Assembly (NCBI GenBank): GCA_016213775.1
Contig: JACQZR010000110.1
Location: 1 to 47,766 of the forward strand
DNA length: 47,766 nucleotides
DNA from: Acidobacteriota bacterium
GTDB taxonomy: Bacteria > Acidobacteriota > Terriglobia > Bryobacterales > Bryobacteraceae
Direction of reading: 5' to 3'
Part shown: one piece after another, positions 30,939-38,355 of the stretch
Numbering within the stretch: position 1 is the first letter of the stretch
How the letters are laid out: each line of letters opens with the position of its first letter
Notes under the pieces: model-generated
Seen by the model: only the letters and a program-made list of their open reading frames with translations
The model's database searches: none
What the model was told of the DNA's origin: nothing
Translations under genes and position numbers: made by a program

Positions 30939-32474
30939 ATGACTGCGCAAGCGTTCAAATCCGCCCTGATTCAGGGAGCCCTCGCACTCCTGTTCGCGCC
31001 GGTCGCCCACGCTGCCCCCACCATCACCGCCGCTATCACGCAGCGCGTTCATCCGGTTCTGATCCGCAACGATCACAACGAACTGCTCGAGCTGGTGGTC
31101 AAGGTACGCGGCGGCGACCCGCCGGCATTGCGTACCCTCACCTGCTCCCTCGACGGAGTAGGGGTCCTTCACCTTGAACTGCTCGCCGACAACAAGCCCA
31201 TCGCCATGCCGGTCAAGCCGTCCTCAAAAATCACCTTCGCCGCCAATCACCCTCTCCGCGAGGGCGACAACGTGTTCACTTTGTCCGGCACACTCAAACC
31301 CGATGGCAGCCTCTCGGGCCAAATTGCGGCCTCCTGCTCCACCCTCAACACCTCCGCCGGCCCCGTCACTATACAGGCCCCACCCCCGGTTCGCCGCCGC
31401 ATCGGCGTAGCACTGCGCAAACACAATGACGACGGCGTTCACACCTACCGCATCCCGGCTATGACCGCAACACCGAAGGGCACCCTCCTCACCGTCTACG
31501 ACATGCGCCGCCGTATGTCGCGAGATCTGCAGGAAGACATCGACATCGGCCTCAGCCGCAGCACCGATGGCGGACGCACCTGGGAATCCCCGCGCGTCAT
31601 CATGGACATGGGCGAATACGGCGGCCTGCCGCAGGAGCAAAACGGGTGCAGCGACCCCGGCATCATCGTCGATCCGAAGACGGGCGAAATCTTCGTCTTC
31701 GCCGTGTGGATGAACGGTAAACCCGGCAAGCATCAGTGGCGCGACGATGGCTCTGAACCCGGTTACGAAATTGGCAAGGCTGCTCAGATGATGCTGGTGC
31801 GATCCCGCGACGACGGCCGCACATGGTCCCGCCCCGAGAACCTGACTCGCAAGTTGAAAAAGGAGGCTTGGTGGTTGCTCGCGCCATCCCCGCAGGCCGG
31901 AATCAGTCTCCCCAAGGGCACTCTCATTATGCCTGTCGAAGGCCGCGACGAGAAGGGCACCGGCTTCGCCACCATCATGACGAGCAATGATCACGGCGGG
32001 ACATGGTCCGTCGCAACGCCCGCGTACTCCGGCGGCAACGAATGCCAGGCCGCGCAACTCAGCGACGGTTCCATCATGCTCAACATTCGCAATGGACGCC
32101 AGGGCTACCGCGCCGTCATGGTCACATCAGACCTCGGCCGCACCTGGCGCGCCCACTCAACACACGGCAACACGCTCATCGAACCACCCGCCAACGGCAG
32201 CCTCTACCGCATCGACCACGATGGTAAACCACTCCTCTTGTTCGCCAATCCGCGTTCGCAAAAAGCCCGCTCCCATCACACCCTGCAAGTCAGTCTGGAT
32301 GATGGCCGCACCTGGCCCGAAAAGCATCACCTGCTGCTCGACGAAAGCCGTGGCCGCGGCTACCCCAGCATCACCCGAATAGACGCGGAACACATCGGCA
32401 TTGTCTACGAAGGCAGCCGCGCCGACTTCACCTTCGAGCGCATTCGAATTGCGACTTTACTGAGGAAGGACTGA
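30939..32474 (+). CDS. Secreted exo-alpha-sialidase (BNR/Asp-box family)
   Basis: A 511-residue exported protein that should release terminal sialic acids. I start at ATG 30939, which begins signal peptide QAFKSALIQGALALLFAPVA; upstream in-frame sequence belongs to the broken toxin. An N-terminal beta-sandwich of about 120 residues precedes the catalytic propeller, which opens with VHTYRIPAM (Arg of the arginine triad). Asp boxes are numerous: STDGGRTWE, SRDDGRTWS, SNDHGGTWS, TSDLGRTWR and SLDDGRTWP. GCSDPGIIVD and VEGRDEKG likely hold catalytic acids, and IGIVYEGS the Tyr/Glu pair. It lies 11 bp after the toxin remnant, in an apparent operon with the receptor gene. Confidence 0.9.
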   Translation: MTAQAFKSALIQGALALLFAPVAHAAPTITAAITQRVHPVLIRNDHNELLELVVKVRGGDPPALRTLTCSLDGVGVLHLELLADNKPIAMPVKPSSKITFAANHPLREGDNVFTLSGTLKPDGSLSGQIAASCSTLNTSAGPVTIQAPPPVRRRIGVALRKHNDDGVHTYRIPAMTATPKGTLLTVYDMRRRMSRDLQEDIDIGLSRSTDGGRTWESPRVIMDMGEYGGLPQEQNGCSDPGIIVDPKTGEIFVFAVWMNGKPGKHQWRDDGSEPGYEIGKAAQMMLVRSRDDGRTWSRPENLTRKLKKEAWWLLAPSPQAGISLPKGTLIMPVEGRDEKGTGFATIMTSNDHGGTWSVATPAYSGGNECQAAQLSDGSIMLNIRNGRQGYRAVMVTSDLGRTWRAHSTHGNTLIEPPANGSLYRIDHDGKPLLLFANPRSQKARSHHTLQVSLDDGRTWPEKHHLLLDESRGRGYPSITRIDAEHIGIVYEGSRADFTFERIRIATLLRKD

Positions 32475-32500
32475 TGTATGTATAGTATTCTGGAAGTGGT

Positions 32501-32767
32501 ATGGCAATGAACGTTGAGCAAACCATCGAGTTCCTGCTTGCTAATCAGGCCAACCTCGATACCAAGATCGCAAGACTTGCCACGATTGCCGAAATGCAGT
32601 TGGAAGCGCACGCGCAACTACAAAAGGAAACCGCTGCCCGTTTCGCGGATGTGGCCGAGCAGTTCCGGCGCACCGATGAGCAGTTCCAGAAGACAAAGGA
32701 AGTGGTGGACGCTCTCTCCGAGGATATCCGGCTGTTATTCAAGATCGCCGGCAACAAACCCAGCTAA
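32501..32767 (+). CDS. Small coiled-coil protein of unknown function
   Basis: An 88-residue, highly charged, helical protein with heptad-like spacing (KIARLATIAEMQLEAHAQLQ, VAEQFRRTDEQFQKTKEVVD). There is no signal peptide or membrane segment. GGAAG lies 5 bases before the ATG, and the gene starts 26 bp after the sialidase stop. Similar short coiled-coil proteins are frequent in acidobacteria and cyanobacteria without known function. A decayed copy of part of this gene lies downstream at 32807-32857. Confidence 0.65.
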   Translation: MAMNVEQTIEFLLANQANLDTKIARLATIAEMQLEAHAQLQKETAARFADVAEQFRRTDEQFQKTKEVVDALSEDIRLLFKIAGNKPS

Positions 32768-33079
32768 GGTCCGCCGATTGGTGGTCGCCACGATCATTCC
32801 CTCCTTCGCAAGGCTTGCCGCGATTGCCAAAATTCAGTGGGAAGCGCACACGCAACTCAGCGCGCAACCCCGCATCAAGTAGAATTGACATGACGAGTCA
32901 GGGCATTTCACCAGACGTGGATGAGACGGACAGGATCTTCAGAAAGCGGAGTGGTGAAGGGGCGGGGCGTGAACCTGCACGGGCTCCGAGTCCCAGCCGA
33001 GCGAGAACCCGCCTTATCCGCTCATCGGATGCGCTGCCCCAAATGTGAACATCCCCCCAACTCCGCCGATGAGTTCCCT
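32768..33079 (+). other. 312-bp gap without a convincing gene; contains a partial duplicate of the coiled-coil gene
   Basis: Positions 32807-32857 match 32569-32619 of the preceding coiled-coil gene at 45 of 51 positions without gaps and encode a similar peptide (LAAIAKIQWEAH against LATIAEMQLEAH), but the copy has no proper start or end. The remainder (32858-33079) has only short frames with no recognised product. I see no clear promoter for the downstream hybrid kinase. Confidence 0.7.
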
Positions 33080-35098
33080 ATGGCCTTGCGGTCTCCACAT
33101 TGGACTGTCGTCCTGTTCCTCGCTTCCGTCACCCTCCTCCCCGCCTCCCCGCCGGTTCCCCCAAACAGAGTCCGGATCGGCGTCGATCAGGCTGCTCCCT
33201 ACCAAAGCTGGCTCGAAGATCGCGGGGCTGTCGGCTTCACCGTCGACGTCCTCAACGCAGCCGCCCTACGCGCCGGCATCGCCTTGGAGTGGACCAATTG
33301 CCCGGCAGGGCCGCAAAAATGCCTGGCTTCGGGCAAAATCGACCTGTGGCCTCTCGTTGCCGTGCGAGCCATGAAAGCTGCGGGCTTCTACTCCACCGAA
33401 CCGTGGCTCGAAAATGAGTACGCCATTGTCTGGCGCGCCAGTTCCGGGAGCCGCGACCCCGAACCAGATTGGGTGGGCAGGAAGGTAGCGATCACCAACC
33501 TGCCCTTGGGAGTTATGCTGGCGAAACAAAAGTTCCCGGGCAGCGAACTGGACTTGACACCAAATCGCACGGTCTCCCTCGAGCATCTCTGCGCGGGCGT
33601 CGTGGATGCCACGATGATGGAGGTGCGTCTCTTGGAAGCCATGCTGCTCACCCGCCCCGCGGGGTGTACTGCCACCAGGTTTCGCGTGCGCGTCTTTTCG
33701 GACCTGCGCCAGTCGTTGGCGATCGCGGCCCACCCGGCCTATCGCAGGCAGGCCGACAAACTGCGCGATGAAATCGGGCTGATGTTCCGCGACGGCCGCT
33801 TCGGCACGCTTGTGGATCGCTGGTTCGTCTTCTCGAGCATTGAAGCACACTCCCTCGTTCAGTTGATGGAGCAGCGGCGCAAGCAGACTTACACCCTGGG
33901 CGGCATCTCTGTCCTCACTCTGTTGCTCGCCCTCCTGGCGTGGCTGTACCGGCGCGCACGCACCGCCACCCGTGTTGCCAACAATGCAAACCGCGTCAAA
34001 GATGACTTCCTCGCCAGCATCAGCCACGAAATTCGCACTCCGATGAACGGCGTCCTCGGCATGGCGGAGTTGCTTCTGGAAGGCCCCCTCGATGCCCGCC
34101 AGCGAGACTACGTCTCGACGATCAATGATTCCGCCCGCCTGCAACTCGCAATCCTGAACGACCTGCTCGATTCCGCCAAAATAGATGCCGGTAAACTGGC
34201 ATTGGAGAACGTCGCCTTCTCGCCCTCGGCCCTGCTCGAAGATGTGTGCCGCGCTTTCCGTCCCACCGCCGCTCAAAAGAACCTTGGCATGAGCATCGAG
34301 GTCCCGAATGACTTACCGGCGGTCATAGGCGATCCGTTGCGCCTGCGCCAGGTGCTCAGTAATCTGCTGAGCAATGCCATCAAGTTCACGCAGACCGGCG
34401 GGATTCGGGTTCGCGCCCTTCGAGAGGAAACCGAACCAGCGATTTCGATCACGTTCTCGGTGAGCGACACCGGCGTTGGCATTCCACCTGCCGCAGAAGA
34501 GCACATCTTCGATAAATTCACGCAAGCCGATGGCTCGATCACGCGCCGCTATGGCGGAACAGGACTTGGCCTCAGTATTTGCCGCGCACTCGTTGACCTC
34601 ATGGGCGGTTCGATTCACGTCCAGAGCACTCTCGGGGTGGGAAGCACTTTCAGCTTCTCGCTACCCTTCTCAACCGCCCCCGCGATGGAAAAGCAATCAG
34701 TCTCCAGCAAGCCCATTCCCCGGTTGACTGCACCACATCCCGTCCTGATCGTGGAAGACAACCGCGTTAATCAGAAAGTGACGATGGCGCTCGTGCGAAG
34801 CCTTGGTCTCTCAGCGGATCTGGCCGGCGATGGTGAGGAAGGCGTAAAGAAATGCGTCCAGCAAAAATACTCGGCGGTATTGATGGATATTCAGATGCCC
34901 GGTATTGATGGCTTTGAAGCGACGCGCCGCATTCGCAGAAGCGGATGCGAGGACCTGCCGATCATTGCCCTCACCGCGGGGGTTCTGGCCAGTGATCGCG
35001 AACGGGCGATCGTCGCCGGCATGGACGCGTTTCTCTGCAAGCCGATCGACCGGCAGAAACTCGCCGAGCAACTCGCCATCTGCCTCGCCAGACAGTGA
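33080..35098 (+). CDS. Hybrid sensor histidine kinase with periplasmic solute-binding domain (BvgS-like)
   Basis: A 672-residue membrane kinase. After signal peptide VVLFLASVTLLPAS comes a type-3 solute-binding domain at about 30-260 (RVRIGVDQAAPYQSW, GKIDLWPLVAVRAM). A membrane segment lies at about 275-298 (LGGISVLTLLLALLAWLY). HisKA has the phospho-acceptor His near 316 in ISHEIRTPMNGVLGMAELL. HATPase_c carries RQVLSNLLSNAIKFT, SDTGVGIP and GGTGLGLSICRAL. The C-terminal receiver has VLIVEDNRVNQK and Asp near 603 in VLMDIQMPGIDGFE. I start at ATG 33080; ATG 33029 and 32921 are in frame but spoil the signal peptide. No Hpt protein or separate output regulator is adjacent, so the phosphorelay partner lies elsewhere. 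Confidence 0.92.
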   Translation: MALRSPHWTVVLFLASVTLLPASPPVPPNRVRIGVDQAAPYQSWLEDRGAVGFTVDVLNAAALRAGIALEWTNCPAGPQKCLASGKIDLWPLVAVRAMKAAGFYSTEPWLENEYAIVWRASSGSRDPEPDWVGRKVAITNLPLGVMLAKQKFPGSELDLTPNRTVSLEHLCAGVVDATMMEVRLLEAMLLTRPAGCTATRFRVRVFSDLRQSLAIAAHPAYRRQADKLRDEIGLMFRDGRFGTLVDRWFVFSSIEAHSLVQLMEQRRKQTYTLGGISVLTLLLALLAWLYRRARTATRVANNANRVKDDFLASISHEIRTPMNGVLGMAELLLEGPLDARQRDYVSTINDSARLQLAILNDLLDSAKIDAGKLALENVAFSPSALLEDVCRAFRPTAAQKNLGMSIEVPNDLPAVIGDPLRLRQVLSNLLSNAIKFTQTGGIRVRALREETEPAISITFSVSDTGVGIPPAAEEHIFDKFTQADGSITRRYGGTGLGLSICRALVDLMGGSIHVQSTLGVGSTFSFSLPFSTAPAMEKQSVSSKPIPRLTAPHPVLIVEDNRVNQKVTMALVRSLGLSADLAGDGEEGVKKCVQQKYSAVLMDIQMPGIDGFEATRRIRRSGCEDLPIIALTAGVLASDRERAIVAGMDAFLCKPIDRQKLAEQLAICLARQ

Positions 35099-35122
35099 TT
35101 GCCTCGTTTTCCTTAGCCCGTA

Positions 35123-35161
35123 ATGCGCCGCCCAACGAGAATTTCTGTTCTCGTTACGCAT
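35123..35161. terminator. Strong two-stage hairpin between convergent genes
   Basis: A perfect 8-bp stem AACGAGAA (35134-35141) / TTCTCGTT (35148-35155) with a 6-base loop is enclosed by an outer stem ATGCG / CGCAT. It lies 25 bp after the hybrid-kinase stop. There is no long U-tract, so it may act as a bidirectional terminator or an mRNA-stabilising 3' end. Confidence 0.5.
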
Positions 35162-35201
35162 CTTGCAACGGAGCAGCTTTCATTCTGGCTTCTGGCTCCT
35201 G

Positions 35202-35232
35202 TATCCCGAAGGGATATCAAGGCAAAGCCTTG
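35202..35232. terminator. Two small adjacent hairpins before the convergent gene end
   Basis: TATCCC-GAA-GGGATA (35202-35216) and CAAGGC-AAA-GCCTTG (35218-35232) are perfect 6-bp stems with 3-base loops, one base apart. The second abuts the stop codon of the minus-strand gene. An alternative pairing AGGCAA/TTGCCT (35220-35235) competes with the second hairpin. It likely serves transcript end formation for the minus-strand operon. Confidence 0.45.
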
Positions 35233-35233
35233 C

Positions 35234-36379
35234 CTAATTGTGCCGCCGCAACTCGTCCACAACCGCGTGAATTCCCTTGCGCCGGTACAAATCACTCAAT
35301 CGCTGTTCTTCCGCCGAGGGATTCAGCACCCGCTTCAGCCGCGGATCATCCACGAGCGAACTCTTCTGCGGAATCCACATCGATCCGTCCGCGAACTCCA
35401 CATGATTCACAAACCCCGTCATCCCAGCCACCGGTACTGGCTGTCCGTTCCGCTGCGACAGCGTGAGCGCTGAATCGTGCTGCACCTTGCCGCGCTGGCC
35501 TGGCTGCAGATTCAACTCCGCCGGCACTGCCCCCGCATAGAACTCCTCGCCCGAACGGTCCTTCATAATCCAGCCAATTTCCAGGTACCGCACCGGCCGG
35601 TTACCGACGTTCTCCACTTCAATCTGCGGCGCACGCGCCTGTGAATGCGACACGGTTGCAGAACCCGAAGTCGCTCGCACGGGCTCTCCGGGCATATCCA
35701 GAAACGCGAACCGCACCGACCGTTCCGATTCCTGCGCCGTCGTCCGGCCGCCACCGCGCCTCGCCATCTGCACATCCACCTTCGGCCTCTCCGACAGCTT
35801 CGCCTGAACATCCCGCATGTGCCTGGAAAGCGCATCCAGCCCGGCAGTCTCATAGACGCCGCGGAGATACTTCCTGTCGCGGCGCGCTTCCAACTCCCAC
35901 ATGGTCATCGTCCGCCGGGAGTTCAGTTTGTTGGCGCCATAGAAGCTCAGGTCTTCAAACAGCACGCCGTCGAGAGTGATCTCCACCAGCGCACCATCCC
36001 CCTTCGTGGCAGGCCGTAGCAGCCGCACATCCAGCCGCACGGGAAACACCTCGCCCGGACCAATATCCAGACTCGGCACCGACACCGACATCTTGCCGCC
36101 CGGCGCAACCTCGTGAGCTGTCGCCAGCAACGTCACGCCTCGCACCCGCCTCTGGCTGGAATTGCGAAACGACAACGACGTGTGCAGATCCAGCAGCATG
36201 GCGCTTCCGCGCGGCGTCACCGTCGATTCGCGCCAGTCCGCCGACAGCACCGATAGCGGAGAATCGTCCGGCAGAGTGATGTGCATCGTGCTGTTGGAAT
36301 TCAGCGGCACCTGCGTCTGGGCCGTCATGGCCCCAACCGCCAACGCCGCAGTGATCAGCCATTTATTGGACATATGCAT
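35234..36379 (-). CDS. Secreted protein of unknown function in an ECF sigma/anti-sigma operon
   Basis: A 381-residue protein with signal peptide KWLITAALAVGAMTAQ. It has no domain I can name. Visible features are a beta-rich first half (VTPRGSAMLLDLHTSLSFRN, SVPSLDIGPGEVFPVRLD), a basic Gly/Arg stretch (ARRGGGRTT), a second beta segment (APQIEVENVGNRPVRYLEIG), and a charged C-terminus rich in Arg (EQRLSDLYRRKGIHAVVDEL). Two halves with 'ENVGN'- and 'SFRN'-type turns suggest two immunoglobulin-like folds. It overlaps the anti-sigma gene by 17 bp and is probably its coregulated target or signal partner. Confidence 0.75.
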   Translation of the reverse strand: MHMSNKWLITAALAVGAMTAQTQVPLNSNSTMHITLPDDSPLSVLSADWRESTVTPRGSAMLLDLHTSLSFRNSSQRRVRGVTLLATAHEVAPGGKMSVSVPSLDIGPGEVFPVRLDVRLLRPATKGDGALVEITLDGVLFEDLSFYGANKLNSRRTMTMWELEARRDRKYLRGVYETAGLDALSRHMRDVQAKLSERPKVDVQMARRGGGRTTAQESERSVRFAFLDMPGEPVRATSGSATVSHSQARAPQIEVENVGNRPVRYLEIGWIMKDRSGEEFYAGAVPAELNLQPGQRGKVQHDSALTLSQRNGQPVPVAGMTGFVNHVEFADGSMWIPQKSSLVDDPRLKRVLNPSAEEQRLSDLYRRKGIHAVVDELRRHN

Positions 36380-36989
36380 TGTTGATGGTTACCTGACCGC
36401 TCTTACTATCCACGTACCGCGCGCGCACCGAACCCTGCAAGCTCACGCTGTACACCACATTGACGTCCTTGTCGTTTGGATGCATGAGGGACAATTCCCT
36501 GCCATGATCGTTCACCTTGATGGCTGAGCTCGACGTTTCGAGCAACACGCCCTGCACCGGCGCCGTCACAGTCGTCGAAGCTATAGGCGCCTGATGCTTG
36601 GCAACCATATTCGTCGGGATCACAGGCGCCGGAGCCGTCACAACCCAAGCCAACACAACCACCGCCGCGGCCGCGGCCAGCACGCCCGCCGGACGCCATC
36701 CCGTAAAGTGGTTCGACTGTGGCACCCGAATGGGGCCCGATACGCATTCACCAGCGGCCAATCCAAGGTGGATATTGGCAGTCATCTCGGCAGACAGCCG
36801 GTCCCAATCCAGATGCTCCGGCAACGGTCCCGCGGCATCCTTCACCATCGAACGCAGTTCCCGAAATTCTTCCAACTGCGCCCGGCAGGCTGTGCATCCG
36901 CGCAGGTGCATCGCCAATTTCAGGCGTTCCACCCACCCCAGATCCTTGCCGGAATAGAGGGCCAGATCGTATTCCGATACGTGTTTCAT
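36363..36989 (-). CDS. Zinc-finger (zf-HC2) anti-sigma factor, single-pass membrane protein
   Basis: A 208-residue protein. I start at ATG 36989, which overlaps the sigma-factor stop (ATGA) and gives the usual N-terminus HVSEYDLALYSGKDLG. The zinc anti-sigma motif is MHLRGCTACRAQLEEF (His-x3-Cys-x2-Cys) near residue 30. One membrane span lies at about 108-128 (AGVLAAAAAVVVLAWVV), followed by an exported C-terminal half of about 80 residues. It should hold the ECF sigma factor at the membrane until an envelope signal triggers release. It has no recognised protease-sensing site. Confidence 0.88.
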   Translation of the reverse strand: MKHVSEYDLALYSGKDLGWVERLKLAMHLRGCTACRAQLEEFRELRSMVKDAAGPLPEHLDWDRLSAEMTANIHLGLAAGECVSGPIRVPQSNHFTGWRPAGVLAAAAAVVVLAWVVTAPAPVIPTNMVAKHQAPIASTTVTAPVQGVLLETSSSAIKVNDHGRELSLMHPNDKDVNVVYSVSLQGSVRARYVDSKSGQVTINNAYVQ

Positions 36990-37561
36990 GCGTGCCCTCG
37001 CTTTTCTAGGAACCTTTTGAATTTGACCCGCGCGTTGGCAATATGGCTCCGCACCGTTGCCTTCGAACAATCCAGGTGCTGCGCCACTTCTTCGGCAGGC
37101 AGGTCCTCCACATCACGCAACAACAACGCCGTACGCTCGCGCTCCGTCAGGGTATTCAGTCCGGCCTCTAGCCGCGACTGTTTTTCCGCCCGCAGCATCA
37201 GATGCTCCGGGCTCTCCCCCGCTGGTGCGGTCAGCGGCGGCAAGTCATCGATATCCGAGAAGCTAACCCGCTTATGACGCCGCAAGAAATCGATCGCTGT
37301 GTTTGTTGCAATTCTCGACAGCCAATGCGCTGCCTTCTCCCGGTCCCGCAACTGTTCCTGCCGCTGCAGAACCTTGATGAATACCTCTTGCGTCAGATCC
37401 TGAGCATCGTCCACATTGCCAACAACACGGTAAATCAGCAGATAAATGCGCCGCATGTGCTCGGCAATGAACTGATCGCGTGGGTCGATGTCCGGCCCCG
37501 CGACGGTCGAGCTAGGCTGTTGCGGCATGCTCATACGAGTTTCGACAAGTGGCCACGGCAT
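36986..37561 (-). CDS. ECF-type RNA polymerase sigma factor
   Basis: A 191-residue sigma-70 family ECF factor. Region 2 contains IYRVVGNVDDAQDLTQEVFI and AAHWLSRIATNTAIDFLRR. Region 4 contains TERERTALLLRDVEDLPAEE and the recognition helix CSKATVRSHIANARVKFKRF. ATG 37561, 37534 and 37528 are all possible starts, and none has a clear ribosome-binding site. It forms a coupled operon with the zf-HC2 anti-sigma factor and the secreted protein downstream. Confidence 0.92.
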   Translation of the reverse strand: MPWPLVETRMSMPQQPSSTVAGPDIDPRDQFIAEHMRRIYLLIYRVVGNVDDAQDLTQEVFIKVLQRQEQLRDREKAAHWLSRIATNTAIDFLRRHKRVSFSDIDDLPPLTAPAGESPEHLMLRAEKQSRLEAGLNTLTERERTALLLRDVEDLPAEEVAQHLDCSKATVRSHIANARVKFKRFLEKRGHA

Positions 37562-37655
37562 GGCTTCTCATCAATCATGACGAAAATATTCCTCCAGCCG
37601 TGCAGCCCAAATGATTTTACTCCCTGTATCATCGGAAGAAAAGGATTCCTTCAAT

Positions 37656-38351
37656 ATGCTACAGATTACTTGGCTTGGACACGGTTCCTTTCAACTGGCG
37701 CTCGACAGTGGAGAAACTCTACTTCTTGACCCCTGGTTCGATAACCCGAAGTTTCCAAAGGACTTCACCGTCAAACGCGCCGACGGCATCCTCGTCACCC
37801 ACGGCCATTTCGATCACATGGCGTCGGTCATCCCACTCGCCAAGGCGCACAACTCCACCGTTGTGGCCATCTACGAGATAGCGACGTGGCTCGGGAGCAA
37901 AGGGGTTACCACCTCCGTGGGAATGAACAAAGGCGGTACCGCCAGGGTGGGTCCATTCTCGGTGACGATGACTCACGCGCTTCATTCGTCCTCTATACAG
38001 GATGGCGACCAGCTCATCTACGCCGGAGAAGCCGCCGGTTTCGTCATCGGCCTGCCTGACGGCCGCTCCCTCTACTTCTCGGGGGACACCACTGTCTTCG
38101 GCGACATGCGCCTGATTGCCGAACTCTACCAGCCCGAACTCGCCTTCCTCCCCATCGGCGATCTTTACACCATGAGCCCCCGCGAAGCCGCGCTCGCCTG
38201 TCGCATGATCCGCCCGAAGAAGGTCATTCCGATGCACTGGGGCACCTTCCCTCCCCTCACCGGCACGCCCGCCGACCTTGCCGACAGAATCAAAGACCTA
38301 CCCGGCACCGAAGTGTGGCCATTGGAACCCGGGGTAACCGTAACCTGGTGA
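37656..38351 (+). CDS. UPF0173 metal-dependent hydrolase (MBL fold)
   Basis: A 231-residue protein of the YtkL/UPF0173 branch of metallo-beta-lactamase-fold hydrolases. The start ATG 37656 gives the canonical LQITWLGHGSFQL, and AAGGA lies about 11 bases upstream. Metal ligands are visible in VTHGHFDHM (HxHxDH), SGDTTVFGDM and VIPMHWGTFPPLTG. Family members are cytoplasmic with unknown physiological substrates. It stands alone between two sigma-factor operons and ends 4 bp from the convergent CHAT gene. Confidence 0.93.
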   Translation: MLQITWLGHGSFQLALDSGETLLLDPWFDNPKFPKDFTVKRADGILVTHGHFDHMASVIPLAKAHNSTVVAIYEIATWLGSKGVTTSVGMNKGGTARVGPFSVTMTHALHSSSIQDGDQLIYAGEAAGFVIGLPDGRSLYFSGDTTVFGDMRLIAELYQPELAFLPIGDLYTMSPREAALACRMIRPKKVIPMHWGTFPPLTGTPADLADRIKDLPGTEVWPLEPGVTVTW

Positions 38352-38355
38352 ATTA

